Of a stretch of DNA of 64,000 bases, positions 1 through 8,439 are shown piece by piece. The position numbers and the translations under genes were made by a program. Every line of letters begins with the position of its first letter. The first letter of the stretch is position 1. The notes beneath the pieces were generated by a model that had not been told where the DNA came from, made no database searches, and worked only from the letters and a program-made list of their open reading frames with translations. This stretch comes from Neobacillus terrae (GTDB lineage Bacteria > Bacillota > Bacilli > Bacillales > Cytobacillaceae). The stretch lies in assembly GCF_011393025.1 (NCBI RefSeq), contig NZ_JAAOEO010000002.1, positions 310,001 through 374,000 of the forward strand, read 5' to 3'.

Positions 1-303
1 AAGCTCTTAAATGGCAAAGAGGCTAATGATACACTGTTCCTTAACCATAGAGGAGGTCCTCTTACTGATAGAGGCATCAGGAAGATATTGAATTCAATTA
101 TTGATCATTCAGCATTAAATGGGAAAATACATCCTCATATGCTTCGGCATACCTTTGCGACGCATTTGCTGAATAATGGGGCCGATTTAAGAAGCGTTCA
201 GGAATTGCTTGGTCATGCATTCCTTTCATCAACCCAAATTTATACCCATGTGACAAATGAACATTTGAGAAAAACCTATATGTCCCATCATCCCAGGGCT
301 TAA
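1..303 (+). CDS. xerC: Tyrosine recombinase XerC (CodV), 3' part only
   Basis: The window opens inside this gene. The frame is open from base 1 and gives the last 100 residues. The C-terminal catalytic region of a tyrosine recombinase is visible: [10 protein letters not shown] (Arg and His of the active site), LLGHA (second His/Trp position) and the nucleophile Tyr in TQIYTHV. XerC acts with XerD at dif to resolve chromosome dimers. In B. subtilis the orthologue codV heads the codV-clpQ-clpY-codY operon, and the same four genes follow here in the same order, which supports XerC rather than XerD. The start lies outside the window. Confidence 0.93.
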   Translation, partial: KLLNGKEANDTLFLNHRGGPLTDRGIRKILNSIIDHSALNGKIHPHMLRHTFATHLLNNGADLRSVQELLGHAFLSSTQIYTHVTNEHLRKTYMSHHPRA

Positions 304-394
304 AAAGAGTACCGGGGAGATTTATTAGAGTATAGACGGTTCTTCCGGCAAAGAGCGTCGGAGTATACACTTCCTGAAAGGGGAATAATTTCAT

Positions 395-937
395 ATGTCA
401 GAATTTCACGCAACCACTATATTTGCCGTACATCACAATGGTGAATGTGCAATGTCTGGTGACGGCCAGGTTACTTTTGGGAATGCAGTAGTGATGAAAC
501 ACACAGCAAGAAAAGTAAGAAAGATATTTAATGGAAGAGTGTTAGCTGGATTTGCTGGGTCTGTGGCAGATGCCTTTACTTTATTTGAGATGTTCGAAGG
601 TAAATTACTGGAGTATAATGGCAACTTGCAGAGAGCATCAGTAGAACTGGCTAAAGAGTGGAGAAGTGACAAAGTGCTTCGCAAACTTGAGGCAATGCTG
701 ATTGTTATGGATCGGGAAAATTTGCTGCTGGTTTCAGGAACAGGTGAAGTAATCGAGCCAGACGATGGAATATTGGCCATTGGATCAGGCGGCAATTATG
801 CATTATCAGCTGGACGTTCTTTAAAACGTTATGCAGGGGAACATATGACTGCAAAAGAAATTGCAAAGGCTTCACTTGAGGTAGCTGCGGAAATATGCGT
901 ATACACCAACACCAATATTATTGTAGAAGAGCTCTAA
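395..937 (+). CDS. hslV: HslV/ClpQ (CodW), peptidase subunit of the HslUV protease
   Basis: 180 residues, the usual length. HslV forms the proteolytic double ring of the cytoplasmic ATP-dependent HslUV (ClpYQ) protease, fed by HslU encoded next. The N-terminus reads [12 protein letters not shown]. Ser2 precedes the Thr that serves as nucleophile in E. coli HslV (MTTIVSV). In B. subtilis CodW the N-terminal Ser is known to be the nucleophile, and the same short extension is present here, so an N-terminal serine protease is inferred. GSGGNYA and the MSGDGQVT segment are typical of the family. RBS GAAAGGGG precedes the ATG. The stop lies 21 bases before hslU. Confidence 0.95.
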   Translation: MSEFHATTIFAVHHNGECAMSGDGQVTFGNAVVMKHTARKVRKIFNGRVLAGFAGSVADAFTLFEMFEGKLLEYNGNLQRASVELAKEWRSDKVLRKLEAMLIVMDRENLLLVSGTGEVIEPDDGILAIGSGGNYALSAGRSLKRYAGEHMTAKEIAKASLEVAAEICVYTNTNIIVEEL

Positions 938-958
938 TCGGGAAGGAGAAATATTTTT

Positions 959-2362
959 ATGGTAAAAACATCTAATTTGACTCCCCGCCAGATTGTTGAG
1001 AGGCTTGATCAATATATAATCGGGCAAAAGGATGCAAAAAAAGCAGTAGCTGTCGCCTTGAGAAATCGTTACCGCCGTGGATTGTTAAATGAAAAATTGA
1101 GAGACGAAATCATCCCGAAGAATATCCTGATGATTGGGCCAACAGGTGTAGGAAAAACCGAAATAGCAAGAAGAATGGCTAAATTGGTAGGGGCTCCTTT
1201 TATTAAGATTGAAGCAACCAAATTTACAGAAGTCGGCTATGTAGGCAGAGATGTTGAATCCATGGTTCGTGACCTCGTTGAAACATCTGTAAGGCTTGTA
1301 AAAGAGGAGAAAATGTTAAGCGTTAAGGAAAGAGCAGAAGAAAACGCTAACCGGCGCCTAGTTGAGCTTCTCGTTCCAACAGCTAAGAAAACTGCTAATT
1401 ACAAAAATCCTCTTGAAATGCTTTTTGGCGGAGGCCAGCAGGCTGAGCAGGAAACATCAAAGCAAGAGGACTTTGCCGATTATGAAAAACAAAAAGCAGT
1501 AAAAGAAAAACTGGCACTTGGGCAGCTGGAGGACGAACTTGTTACTGTTGACGTAGAAGAGCAGGCACCCTCAATGTTTGATATGCTCCAGGGTTCCGGC
1601 ATGGAACAAATGGGAATGAATATGCAGGATGTATTAGGAAACTTAATGCCTAAAAAGCATAAAAAAAGAAAACTGACAGTCAGAGAAGCTCGGAAAGTTT
1701 TAACCAATGAAGAGGCTCAAAAGCTGATTGATATGGATGAAGTAACACAGGAAGCTGTTTTCCGCGCCGAGCAGGCAGGTATTATCTTTATTGATGAAAT
1801 TGATAAAATTGCCAGCAAAAACTCCGGTGGTTCGTCTGCTGATGTATCGCGTGAAGGAGTACAGCGAGATATCCTGCCTGTTGTAGAAGGGTCCACAGTG
1901 GTTACAAAATATGGTTCAGTTAAAACAGATCATGTTCTCTTTATAGCTGCGGGTGCCTTTCATATGGCTAAACCATCAGACCTTATACCGGAACTGCAAG
2001 GACGTTTCCCGATCCGGGTGGAACTTACTAAATTAACAGTCGATGACTTCTTCAGGATTTTGGTTGAGCCTGATAATGCTATGATTAAACAATATCAAGC
2101 ATTATTGGAAACAGAAGGTATACAAATTGAATTTTCTGACGATGCTATTCGTAAGATCGCTGAAGTGGCATTCGAAGTGAACCAGAATACAGATAATATT
2201 GGTGCAAGACGTCTTCATACTATCATGGAGAAGCTACTGGAAGATCTTTCTTTTGAAGCACCTGATATTAGTATGGATAAAGTATCAATCACTCCGCAAT
2301 ATGTAGAAGAAAAGCTAGGAAACATTTCCCGAAATAAGGATTTGAGTCAATTTATCCTTTAA
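959..2362 (+). CDS. hslU: HslU/ClpY (CodX), ATPase subunit of the HslUV protease
   Basis: 467 residues. HslU is the AAA+ unfoldase ring that feeds substrates into HslV. Visible parts are an N-terminal region with a family-typical [11 protein letters not shown], Walker A GPTGVGKT at about residues 60-67, a charged, less conserved I-domain at about residues 110-245, Walker B IIFIDEID near residue 274, and a C-terminal sensor region (NIGARRLHT). The C-terminal tail ends SQFIL, as expected for the part that docks into HslV. A good RBS (GGAAGGAGA) precedes the ATG. It belongs to the xerC-hslV-hslU-codY cluster. Confidence 0.97.
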   Translation: MVKTSNLTPRQIVERLDQYIIGQKDAKKAVAVALRNRYRRGLLNEKLRDEIIPKNILMIGPTGVGKTEIARRMAKLVGAPFIKIEATKFTEVGYVGRDVESMVRDLVETSVRLVKEEKMLSVKERAEENANRRLVELLVPTAKKTANYKNPLEMLFGGGQQAEQETSKQEDFADYEKQKAVKEKLALGQLEDELVTVDVEEQAPSMFDMLQGSGMEQMGMNMQDVLGNLMPKKHKKRKLTVREARKVLTNEEAQKLIDMDEVTQEAVFRAEQAGIIFIDEIDKIASKNSGGSSADVSREGVQRDILPVVEGSTVVTKYGSVKTDHVLFIAAGAFHMAKPSDLIPELQGRFPIRVELTKLTVDDFFRILVEPDNAMIKQYQALLETEGIQIEFSDDAIRKIAEVAFEVNQNTDNIGARRLHTIMEKLLEDLSFEAPDISMDKVSITPQYVEEKLGNISRNKDLSQFIL

Positions 2363-2559
2363 AATTGGCGGTTTATAGCCATCTTGAGAGGGTATTAGTG
2401 AAAAGAATCCGTGGCCAGGTAAAAGTGGCATTTTGGTGAAAAAAAAGGAAATCGAACATAAGTGTAAAGTAAAAATGATGGTCGGTTTTCTAAAGAAAGA
2501 CCGTATTTAATAAATATAAAAACAATTATAATGTTTACAGTTTTTAGGAGGAAGAATTA

Positions 2560-3339
2560 ATGGATTTATTAACAAAAACTAGAAAGATTAATGCATTGCT
2601 GCAAAAGGCAGCTGGCAAACCAGTAAACTTCAAAGAAATGTCTGAAACTCTTAGTGAGGTTATTGAATCGAATGTATTTGTAGTAAGCCGTCGCGGTAAG
2701 CTATTGGGCTTTGCCATAAACCAGCAAATCGAAAATGAGCGAATGAAAAAAATGCTTGAGGACCGTCAATTCCCAGAAGAGTATACAAACAGCCTTTTCC
2801 ATATTCAGGAGACTTCTTCAAACCTTGATATCGAGAGCCAATATACAGCATTTCCAATTGAAAATAAGGAATTGTTTCAAGACGGCCTGACAACTATTGT
2901 TCCGATTATTGGCGGCGGAGAAAGATTAGGCACTCTAATTCTTGCGCGTCTTCAAGAAAAGTTCCATGATGACGACCTTATTCTTGGCGAATATGGTGCT
3001 ACAGTAGTTGGTATGGAGATCTTACGTGAAAAAGCGGAAGAAATTGAAGTTGAAGCAAGAAGCAAAGCAGTTGTGCAAATGGCAATTAGTTCTCTTTCTT
3101 ACAGTGAACTCGAAGCAATTGAACATATCTTTGAAGAACTTGATGGACATGAAGGTCTCTTAGTAGCATCTAAAATTGCTGATCGTGTTGGAATTACCCG
3201 CTCAGTTATCGTTAACGCTCTAAGAAAGCTAGAAAGCGCAGGCGTAATCGAATCCCGTTCCTTAGGAATGAAAGGTACTTATATCAAGGTATTAAATGAC
3301 AAATTCCTTGTTGAACTAGACAAACTAAGAACTAGCTGA
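2560..3339 (+). CDS. codY: GTP- and branched-chain amino acid-sensing global repressor CodY
   Basis: 259 residues, identical in length to B. subtilis CodY. An N-terminal GAF domain (about 1-155) binds isoleucine, leucine or valine, and a C-terminal winged helix-turn-helix (about 200-245, containing [20 protein letters not shown]) binds DNA. CodY represses nutrient-scavenging, competence and, in B. subtilis, motility genes when nutrients are ample. The fla/che operon starts 455 bases downstream. RBS AGGAGGAAG precedes the ATG. The 197-base gap from hslU holds a short hairpin near 2482-2502 and a TATAAT-like box at 2527-2532 without a clear -35, so a separate codY promoter is possible but not shown. 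Confidence 0.98.
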   Translation: MDLLTKTRKINALLQKAAGKPVNFKEMSETLSEVIESNVFVVSRRGKLLGFAINQQIENERMKKMLEDRQFPEEYTNSLFHIQETSSNLDIESQYTAFPIENKELFQDGLTTIVPIIGGGERLGTLILARLQEKFHDDDLILGEYGATVVGMEILREKAEEIEVEARSKAVVQMAISSLSYSELEAIEHIFEELDGHEGLLVASKIADRVGITRSVIVNALRKLESAGVIESRSLGMKGTYIKVLNDKFLVELDKLRTS

Positions 3340-3343
3340 TTAT

Positions 3344-3372
3344 AAGAAAAGCGAAAGCACCGTTTAGCGACG
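3344..3372. repeat. End fragment of the R1 intergenic repeat
   Basis: Just after codY lies GAAAAGCGAAAGCAC followed by CGTTTAGCGACG. This is the same end that begins the longer copies near 21254 and 34720 and closes the reverse copies near 31780 and 38945. Only the end is present. Confidence 0.6.
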
Positions 3373-3404
3373 TATGGCTATTTGAAGAAATGCTATATAT
3401 GAAC

Positions 3405-3448
3405 AAAAGCCTCTATCTGGAACTTAGGTTTCTAGATAGAGGCTTTTT
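3405..3448 (+). terminator. Rho-independent terminator of the codY operon
   Basis: AAAAGCCTCTATCTGGAA pairs with TTTCTAGATAGAGGCTTTT, 18 base pairs with one G-T wobble, around a short loop, followed by five T. It separates the codY cluster from the fla/che operon. The A-rich 5' arm means it could also work on the reverse strand. Confidence 0.93.
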
Positions 3449-3794
3449 GTTATTGTGAAAAAGCAAGTAACTATGGATTGGGAAAATTCTAAAATGGGTC
3501 TTTTGGCCCAATTCGTAACAAAAGAAATATATTAATATTGTGAAGGGATGTAATTCGACAAAAAATGTGGTCTGGCCAGTAAATTGTCAAATTTTACAAA
3601 TATAATGGAAGAACAAGGGAAACGGTTGACAATTTAAAGGCAAAAACGACAAAATGAGCCATTTGTACGATACTTTTAATCCGAATAGTTATAGACAGAG
3701 TATTTCAGAATCATTACAATTAATAAGAGATTCTTATAAATCGATTAAATACTCCATATTGCTCCATAATTTTACATAGTAAGAGGTGTTATAA
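3449..3794 (+). promoter_or_regulatory. Upstream region of the fla/che operon
   Basis: About 345 bases without a gene between the codY terminator and flgB. A 10-bp inverted repeat is present: AAATTGTCAA at 3581-3590 and TTGACAATTT at 3626-3635. The second arm contains a perfect -35 TTGACA (3626-3631) with CAAAAT 18 bases downstream as a possible -10. A second, smaller inverted repeat ATAAGA/TCTTAT lies near 3724-3739. A TGGG/CCCA hairpin lies near 3495-3515. In B. subtilis this operon is read from sigma-A and sigma-D promoters under CodY and DegU control. I found no clean sigma-D site and no close match to a CodY box here. Confidence 0.45.
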
Positions 3795-4187
3795 TTGGAC
3801 TTGTTTTCCAATATGTCCACAATAGAACGTGCACTTAATTATTCATCTTTAAAACAAAAGGTAATATCCAAAAATATTGCAAATGTGGATACACCTAATT
3901 ACAAGGCAGAGGACGTTAGCTTTAAATCTATTTTAAATAACGAACTTGATAATAGCTTTAAAACTTACCGGACCGACAGCCGCCATTTTGACTTCTCGGA
4001 TAGTTCCTCTAATAGTGGGGAGATAATTACTAAAAAAAATGTTCAATACAATTCAAACGGCAATAGTGTAGATATGGATAAAGAAATGTCGGATCTAGCG
4101 ACAAACCAGATTTATTACAATGCGTTAATTGAAAGGTTAAACGGGAAATTTTCAACATTGCAAAATGTGATTAGAGGAGGGAAATAA
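3795..4187 (+). CDS. flgB: Flagellar basal-body rod protein FlgB
   Basis: 130 residues. FlgB is a proximal rod subunit exported by the flagellar type III system. The flagellar rod signature is clear in VISKNIANVDTPNYKAEDVSF, and the C-terminal rod/hook helix contains MDKEMSDLATNQIYYNALI. The start is TTG, preceded by AGAGGTG at a normal distance. No in-frame ATG fits the family's N-terminus. It is the first gene of the fla/che operon, and flgC follows after 2 bases. Confidence 0.96.
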   Translation: MDLFSNMSTIERALNYSSLKQKVISKNIANVDTPNYKAEDVSFKSILNNELDNSFKTYRTDSRHFDFSDSSSNSGEIITKKNVQYNSNGNSVDMDKEMSDLATNQIYYNALIERLNGKFSTLQNVIRGGK

Positions 4188-4189
4188 AA

Positions 4190-4648
4190 ATGTCTATTTT
4201 TCAAAGCATGAATAATACAGCTTCCGCTTTAACCGCTCAACGGCTTAGAATGGACGTTATTTCCTCCAATATGGCAAATGCAGACTCTACCCGGGGGAAA
4301 TATGTAAATGGCAAATGGGAGCCCTATCGAAGAAAGACTGTAGAATTTCAGCCAGAGGGAACAAATTTTTCTTCTTTTCTGAATTCGGCTATGAGTAGTG
4401 GGAGTGCTTCTGGAGCAGGTGGAGTAAAGGTTTCCAAAATTGAGGAAGATACAAAAACGCCTTTTAAGCTTGTTTACGATCCGGAACATCCGGATGCTAA
4501 TGCAGATGGCTATGTACAGCTGCCAAATGTAGACCCTCTTCGTGAAATGGTTGATTTAATTAGTGCCACTCGCTCTTATGAAGCGAATGTAACTGTATTT
4601 AATGCTTCTAAAAGTATGATGATGAAAGCTTTGGAATTAGGAAAATAA
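4190..4648 (+). CDS. flgC: Flagellar basal-body rod protein FlgC
   Basis: 152 residues, the usual size. FlgC is a rod subunit stacked with FlgB between the MS ring and the distal rod. The N-terminal motif MDVISSNMANADSTR and the C-terminal VDLISATRSYEANVTVFNA are the family's two conserved helices, which pack together in the assembled rod. It starts 2 bases after flgB with RBS AGAGGAGGG overlapping the end of flgB, suggesting coupled translation. Confidence 0.97.
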   Translation: MSIFQSMNNTASALTAQRLRMDVISSNMANADSTRGKYVNGKWEPYRRKTVEFQPEGTNFSSFLNSAMSSGSASGAGGVKVSKIEEDTKTPFKLVYDPEHPDANADGYVQLPNVDPLREMVDLISATRSYEANVTVFNASKSMMMKALELGK

Positions 4649-4661
4649 GGGAGAACTTTAA

Positions 4662-4973
4662 ATGAATAATGTTACTTTTCCTTCTGTAAAGCAAGTTTTT
4701 ACAGCGGGCACAAACCAAATACAAAACCCATCCAGTACATCATTCGAGCCTCAAAAAAGTTTTGCGTCCGTATTAAAAGAATCTATTAATAAAGTAAATG
4801 AAACTCAGCTGCAGTCGGATATTTTAACAGATAAGCTGGCAAGGGGAGAAAACGTGGACCTGCATCAAGTAATGATCGCTGGACAAAAGGCTAGTATCAC
4901 AATGCAGGCTGCACTCGAGATTAGGAATAAAGTTATTGAAGCTTACCAGGAAACTATGAGAATGCAAGTGTAA
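4662..4973 (+). CDS. fliE: Flagellar hook-basal body protein FliE
   Basis: 103 residues. FliE joins the MS ring (FliF) to the rod and is needed for export of rod proteins. The N-terminal half is variable. The conserved C-terminal half is helical and includes GENVDLHQVMIAGQKASI and the ending QETMRMQV, typical of the family. RBS AAGGGAGA lies before the ATG. It is placed between flgC and fliF, as in other Bacilli. Confidence 0.95.
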   Translation: MNNVTFPSVKQVFTAGTNQIQNPSSTSFEPQKSFASVLKESINKVNETQLQSDILTDKLARGENVDLHQVMIAGQKASITMQAALEIRNKVIEAYQETMRMQV

Positions 4974-5002
4974 AAGGCTAGAGATAAAAAGAAAAAAGAA
5001 AG

Positions 5003-5040
5003 CGGTTATTGACTGCCAGATATTCCAGACCTAATAACCG
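5003..5040 (+). promoter_or_regulatory. Hairpin abutting the fliF ribosome binding site
   Basis: CGGTTATT (5003-5010) pairs perfectly with AATAACCG (5033-5040). The last G of the 3' arm runs directly into the GGGGG of the fliF Shine-Dalgarno site. Folding could modulate fliF translation relative to fliE. The stem is seen in the sequence and its function is inferred. Confidence 0.5.
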
Positions 5041-5050
5041 GGGGATTAAA

Positions 5051-6652
5051 ATGAACGATTCAATAAAAATATATATCGAAAAATTGAAAAATTATTGGAC
5101 GAGCAGATCCAAGAGGCAAAAAACGCTAACAATTGGGGCGTTTTTATTCCTGATTTTAGTTATTGCGGTTGCGTCTTACTTTGCTACGAGAACTACCATG
5201 GTTCCTCTTTACAGCAATCTTTCGCCTTCCGAAACAGGGACAATTAAACAAAGCCTGGATCAAAAAGGTATAACCTCGCAAATTGCGGATAGCGGGACAA
5301 CCATAATGGTTCCTGAGAAATCAGCTGATACTCTTAAAGTTCAGCTGGCAGCTGAGGGATTACCGAAGTCAGGCAGTATAGATTACTCTTTTTTTAGCCA
5401 GAATGCCGGCCTGGGTACAACGGATAAGGAATTCAGTGTGATCAAGCTTGATGCCATGCAAACTGAGCTTGCAAATTTGATTAAAGGAATTGAGGGTGTG
5501 CAGGATGCGAAGGTGATGATCAACCTTCCGGAAAAAGGTATTTTTGTCAGTGATGATAAAGAGGCTGCATCTGCATCAATCGTTTTGAACACGAAACCAG
5601 GATATCAGTTCAGGGACGAACAGATTAGGTCTCTTTACCAGCTGGTTTCAAAGAGCGTTCCTAATCTTCCTACAGATAATATCGTCATTATGAATCAATA
5701 CTTTGAGTATTTTGACTTAAATAAAGAAAATAATTCTAATCCTGGAAGTTCATTCACAGCACAGGCTGAAATTAAGAAGCAGGTAGAACGTGACATTCAA
5801 CGACAGGTTCAAAGCATGCTGGGAACTTTAATGGGCCAGGACAAAGTAGTTGTATCAGTAACTGCTGATATGGACTTTACCCAGGAAAACAGAGAAGAAA
5901 ACCTGGTTGAACCTGTTGATAAAGAAAATATGAAGGGAATTGCTATCAGCGCCCAAAAAATCACTGAAACTTATACTGGAAAAGGTGCCAATGCAGTCGG
6001 AGGAACACCTGCAGCTGAAAACCCAGCTGATACACAGGGCTCCACATACGCACAGGGAAGCACTAATGGTGACGGTGATTATGAAAAAGTCGATGACAAA
6101 GTAAATTATGAAGTAAACAGGATTAAAAAGCAGATTTCCGAAAGCCCTTATAAAATCAGGGATCTTGGAATCCAGGTAATGGTTGAGCCGCCAAAACCAA
6201 ACGATCCTAATTCTCTTCCACAGGCTAGAGTTGACGACATTTCAAAAATGCTGGGTAGTATTGTACGTACCTCCATTGATAAAAAAGAAGGCACTGATTT
6301 AACGGATGCAGCTATTCAAAATAAAATCCTTGTTTCGGTTCAGCCCTTCAATGGCAAGATTAAATTTAGCGAAGAAGCTCAGCAAACGATTCCTTGGTGG
6401 GTATACGCCGCTGGCGGTGTACTGCTTCTCATCATCGTCTTGCTGCTGATATTATTCCTGCGCTCACGGAAAAAACGTCAGGAGGAGGAAGAAATGCTTC
6501 CATATACAGAGCCTGAACCAGTTTATATTCCAGATGTGAACAACGAACATGATACAGAGGCAACAGTAAGAAGAAAGCAGCTAGAAAAGATGGCGAAAGA
6601 AAAACCAGAAGAATTTGCAAAGCTGCTAAGAACCTGGATTGCAGAAGACTAG
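5051..6652 (+). CDS. fliF: Flagellar MS-ring protein FliF
   Basis: 533 residues from ATG 5051. This start is chosen because GGGGGA lies just before it. An in-frame TTG at 5009 would add 14 residues inside a hairpin and has no ribosome site. FliF forms the membrane ring that seeds basal-body assembly. There is a transmembrane segment near residues 26-45, a YscJ/FliF secretin-like periplasmic region, and a second membrane segment near 442-466 (GGVLLLIIVLLLILFL). The cytoplasmic tail ends FAKLLRTWIAED, the FliG-binding peptide of the family. fliG follows after 19 bases. Confidence 0.97.
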   Translation: MNDSIKIYIEKLKNYWTSRSKRQKTLTIGAFLFLILVIAVASYFATRTTMVPLYSNLSPSETGTIKQSLDQKGITSQIADSGTTIMVPEKSADTLKVQLAAEGLPKSGSIDYSFFSQNAGLGTTDKEFSVIKLDAMQTELANLIKGIEGVQDAKVMINLPEKGIFVSDDKEAASASIVLNTKPGYQFRDEQIRSLYQLVSKSVPNLPTDNIVIMNQYFEYFDLNKENNSNPGSSFTAQAEIKKQVERDIQRQVQSMLGTLMGQDKVVVSVTADMDFTQENREENLVEPVDKENMKGIAISAQKITETYTGKGANAVGGTPAAENPADTQGSTYAQGSTNGDGDYEKVDDKVNYEVNRIKKQISESPYKIRDLGIQVMVEPPKPNDPNSLPQARVDDISKMLGSIVRTSIDKKEGTDLTDAAIQNKILVSVQPFNGKIKFSEEAQQTIPWWVYAAGGVLLLIIVLLLILFLRSRKKRQEEEEMLPYTEPEPVYIPDVNNEHDTEATVRRKQLEKMAKEKPEEFAKLLRTWIAED

Positions 6653-6671
6653 AGAAATGAGGTGTTGAAAA

Positions 6672-7685
6672 ATGGCAAAAAATCAAAAAGAACTTAACGG
6701 GAAACAAAAAGCAGCCATTCTTCTCATTTCCCTGGGTCCTGATGTTTCTGCATCAGTGTATAAACACCTGAATGAAGAAGAAATTGAAAAATTAACACTT
6801 GAAATATCAGGTGTAAAAAAGGTGGAAAACAGTTCAAAAGAAGAGGTTTTGGAAGAATTCCATAATATAGCTCTAGCTCAGGATTATATATCTCAGGGAG
6901 GGATTGGCTATGCCAAAACGGTCCTTGAAAAAGCTTTAGGAACAGAACAGGCCTCCGTTATTATCAATAGGCTGACTTCCTCCCTGCAGGTGCGTCCTTT
7001 TGATTTTGCGAGAAAGGCTGATCCGGCTCAAATACTAAATTTCATTCAAAACGAACATCCGCAAACGATTGCACTAATATTGTCATACCTTGACCCAGCC
7101 CAGGCAGGACAGATTTTATCTGAGCTCCAACAGGATATGCAGGCTGATGTTGCTAGAAGGATCGCTATGATGGATAGTACTTCTCCAGAGATTATTAATG
7201 AAGTTGAACAAATCCTGGAAAGAAAGCTTTCAGCAACTGTAACCCAGGATTACACCCAAACTGGAGGAATTGAAGCTGTTGTAGATGTACTGAACGGAGT
7301 TGACCGTGCCACAGAACGTACAATCCTTGATGCTCTGGAGATACAGGATCCTGAACTCGCAGAAGAAATTAAGAAAAGAATGTTTGTATTCGAAGACATT
7401 GTTACTCTTGATAATCGTGCAATACAGCGTGTCATTCGTGATTGTGAAAATGAAGACCTTATGCTTTCACTTAAGGTATCAAGTGATGAGGTTAAAGAAA
7501 TTGTATTCCGCAATATGTCTTCTCGTATGGTAGAAACCTTTAAGGATGAAATGGAATACATGGGGCCTGTCCGATTACGCGATGTAGAAGAGGCTCAAAC
7601 AAGAATCGTTTCCATCATTCGCCGTCTGGAAGATGCAGGAGAAATCGTCATTGCCCGCGGCGGAGGGGATGATATTATTGTCTAG
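6672..7685 (+). CDS. fliG: Flagellar motor switch protein FliG
   Basis: 337 residues, full length. FliG sits on the cytoplasmic face of the MS ring and interacts with the MotA stator to generate torque. N-terminal (about 1-100), middle (about 110-195, with the EHPQTIALIL motif that contacts FliM) and C-terminal (about 200-337) domains are all recognisable. The charged torque helix region lies near DDIVTLDNRAIQRVIRDCE-type sequence (EDIVTLDNRAIQRV). RBS TGAGGTGTTG lies before the ATG. The 3' end overlaps the start of fliH by 8 bases. Confidence 0.98.
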   Translation: MAKNQKELNGKQKAAILLISLGPDVSASVYKHLNEEEIEKLTLEISGVKKVENSSKEEVLEEFHNIALAQDYISQGGIGYAKTVLEKALGTEQASVIINRLTSSLQVRPFDFARKADPAQILNFIQNEHPQTIALILSYLDPAQAGQILSELQQDMQADVARRIAMMDSTSPEIINEVEQILERKLSATVTQDYTQTGGIEAVVDVLNGVDRATERTILDALEIQDPELAEEIKKRMFVFEDIVTLDNRAIQRVIRDCENEDLMLSLKVSSDEVKEIVFRNMSSRMVETFKDEMEYMGPVRLRDVEEAQTRIVSIIRRLEDAGEIVIARGGGDDIIV

Positions 7686-8439
7686 ATTAATTAAATCCCA
7701 GTGGGCTGCGCCAAAAACGGAAAAAAGAATAATTGGTATAAAAACGGTGCAAAGCAACAATCCAGGTTCCGAGGAATCACCTTATGCCTTCGAAGAGCAA
7801 GGGGAAAGTATTATTGGAAGCGCCCATATGCAGTCAGACATGATTATGCAGGAAGCTGCTGTCCATGCTCAGGCTGTCCGTGAGCAAATTGCTGCGGAAA
7901 AAGAAGAATGGGAACGCCAGCGGCATAACCTTGAAGAAGCCGCACAAATAAAAGGGTATGAGCAGGGCCTTGTGGAAGGCAGAAACCAGGGCTACCAGGA
8001 GTACAGCGAAACAATTAATTTTGCAAAAGAGATTGTAGAAGATTCTAAATTAGAGTATAGAAAAAATGTAGAGAAGGCTGAAAGAACCATTTTAGAACTT
8101 GGAATGAAGGTAGCTGGACGCATTCTTGGTACCAGAATTAGTGAACAAGAGGAAGATTTTCTTCTCATCGTTAAACGGGCATTGAAGGAAGCAAGAGAAT
8201 ACCGGGAGGTTCAGGTTCATGTGAATCCATCTCGCTATAATTTCCTTTTATCACAGAAGGATGAGTTAATTGCACTGTTTCCAAGAGAAGTAGATTTTTA
8301 TATTTATCCTGATGAGGACCTTTCAGAAGAAGCATGTCTTATCGAGTCGGCAAATGGACGAATAGATGCAAGTGTGGACAGCCAGCTGGATGAAATAAAA
8401 AACAAACTAATTGATTTGCTGGAGAGTGGAACAGAATGA
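7678..8439 (+). CDS. fliH: Flagellar export ATPase regulator FliH
   Basis: 253 residues from TTG 7678 (MSRLIKSQWA). GGAGGGGAT at 7662-7670 gives the right spacing for this TTG, while the in-frame ATG at 7669 touches the ribosome site. FliH forms a dimer that binds FliI and tethers it to the export gate and C-ring. A long charged coiled-coil segment (about 55-130) precedes a C-terminal FliH/YscL-type domain with typical VNPSRYNFLL. It overlaps fliG by 8 bases and fliI by 4, indicating tight coupling. Confidence 0.9.
   Translation: MSRLIKSQWAAPKTEKRIIGIKTVQSNNPGSEESPYAFEEQGESIIGSAHMQSDMIMQEAAVHAQAVREQIAAEKEEWERQRHNLEEAAQIKGYEQGLVEGRNQGYQEYSETINFAKEIVEDSKLEYRKNVEKAERTILELGMKVAGRILGTRISEQEEDFLLIVKRALKEAREYREVQVHVNPSRYNFLLSQKDELIALFPREVDFYIYPDEDLSEEACLIESANGRIDASVDSQLDEIKNKLIDLLESGTE

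Noticed and set aside
2482..2502. CodY-box-like GGTTTTCTAAAGAAAG upstream of codY
   Set aside because: It departs from the 15-base consensus at too many positions and the pairing better fits a short hairpin.
3661..3690. Sigma-D -10-like boxes (TACGATAC, TCCGAATA) before flgB
   Set aside because: Neither has a TAAA-type -35 at 14-16 bases upstream.
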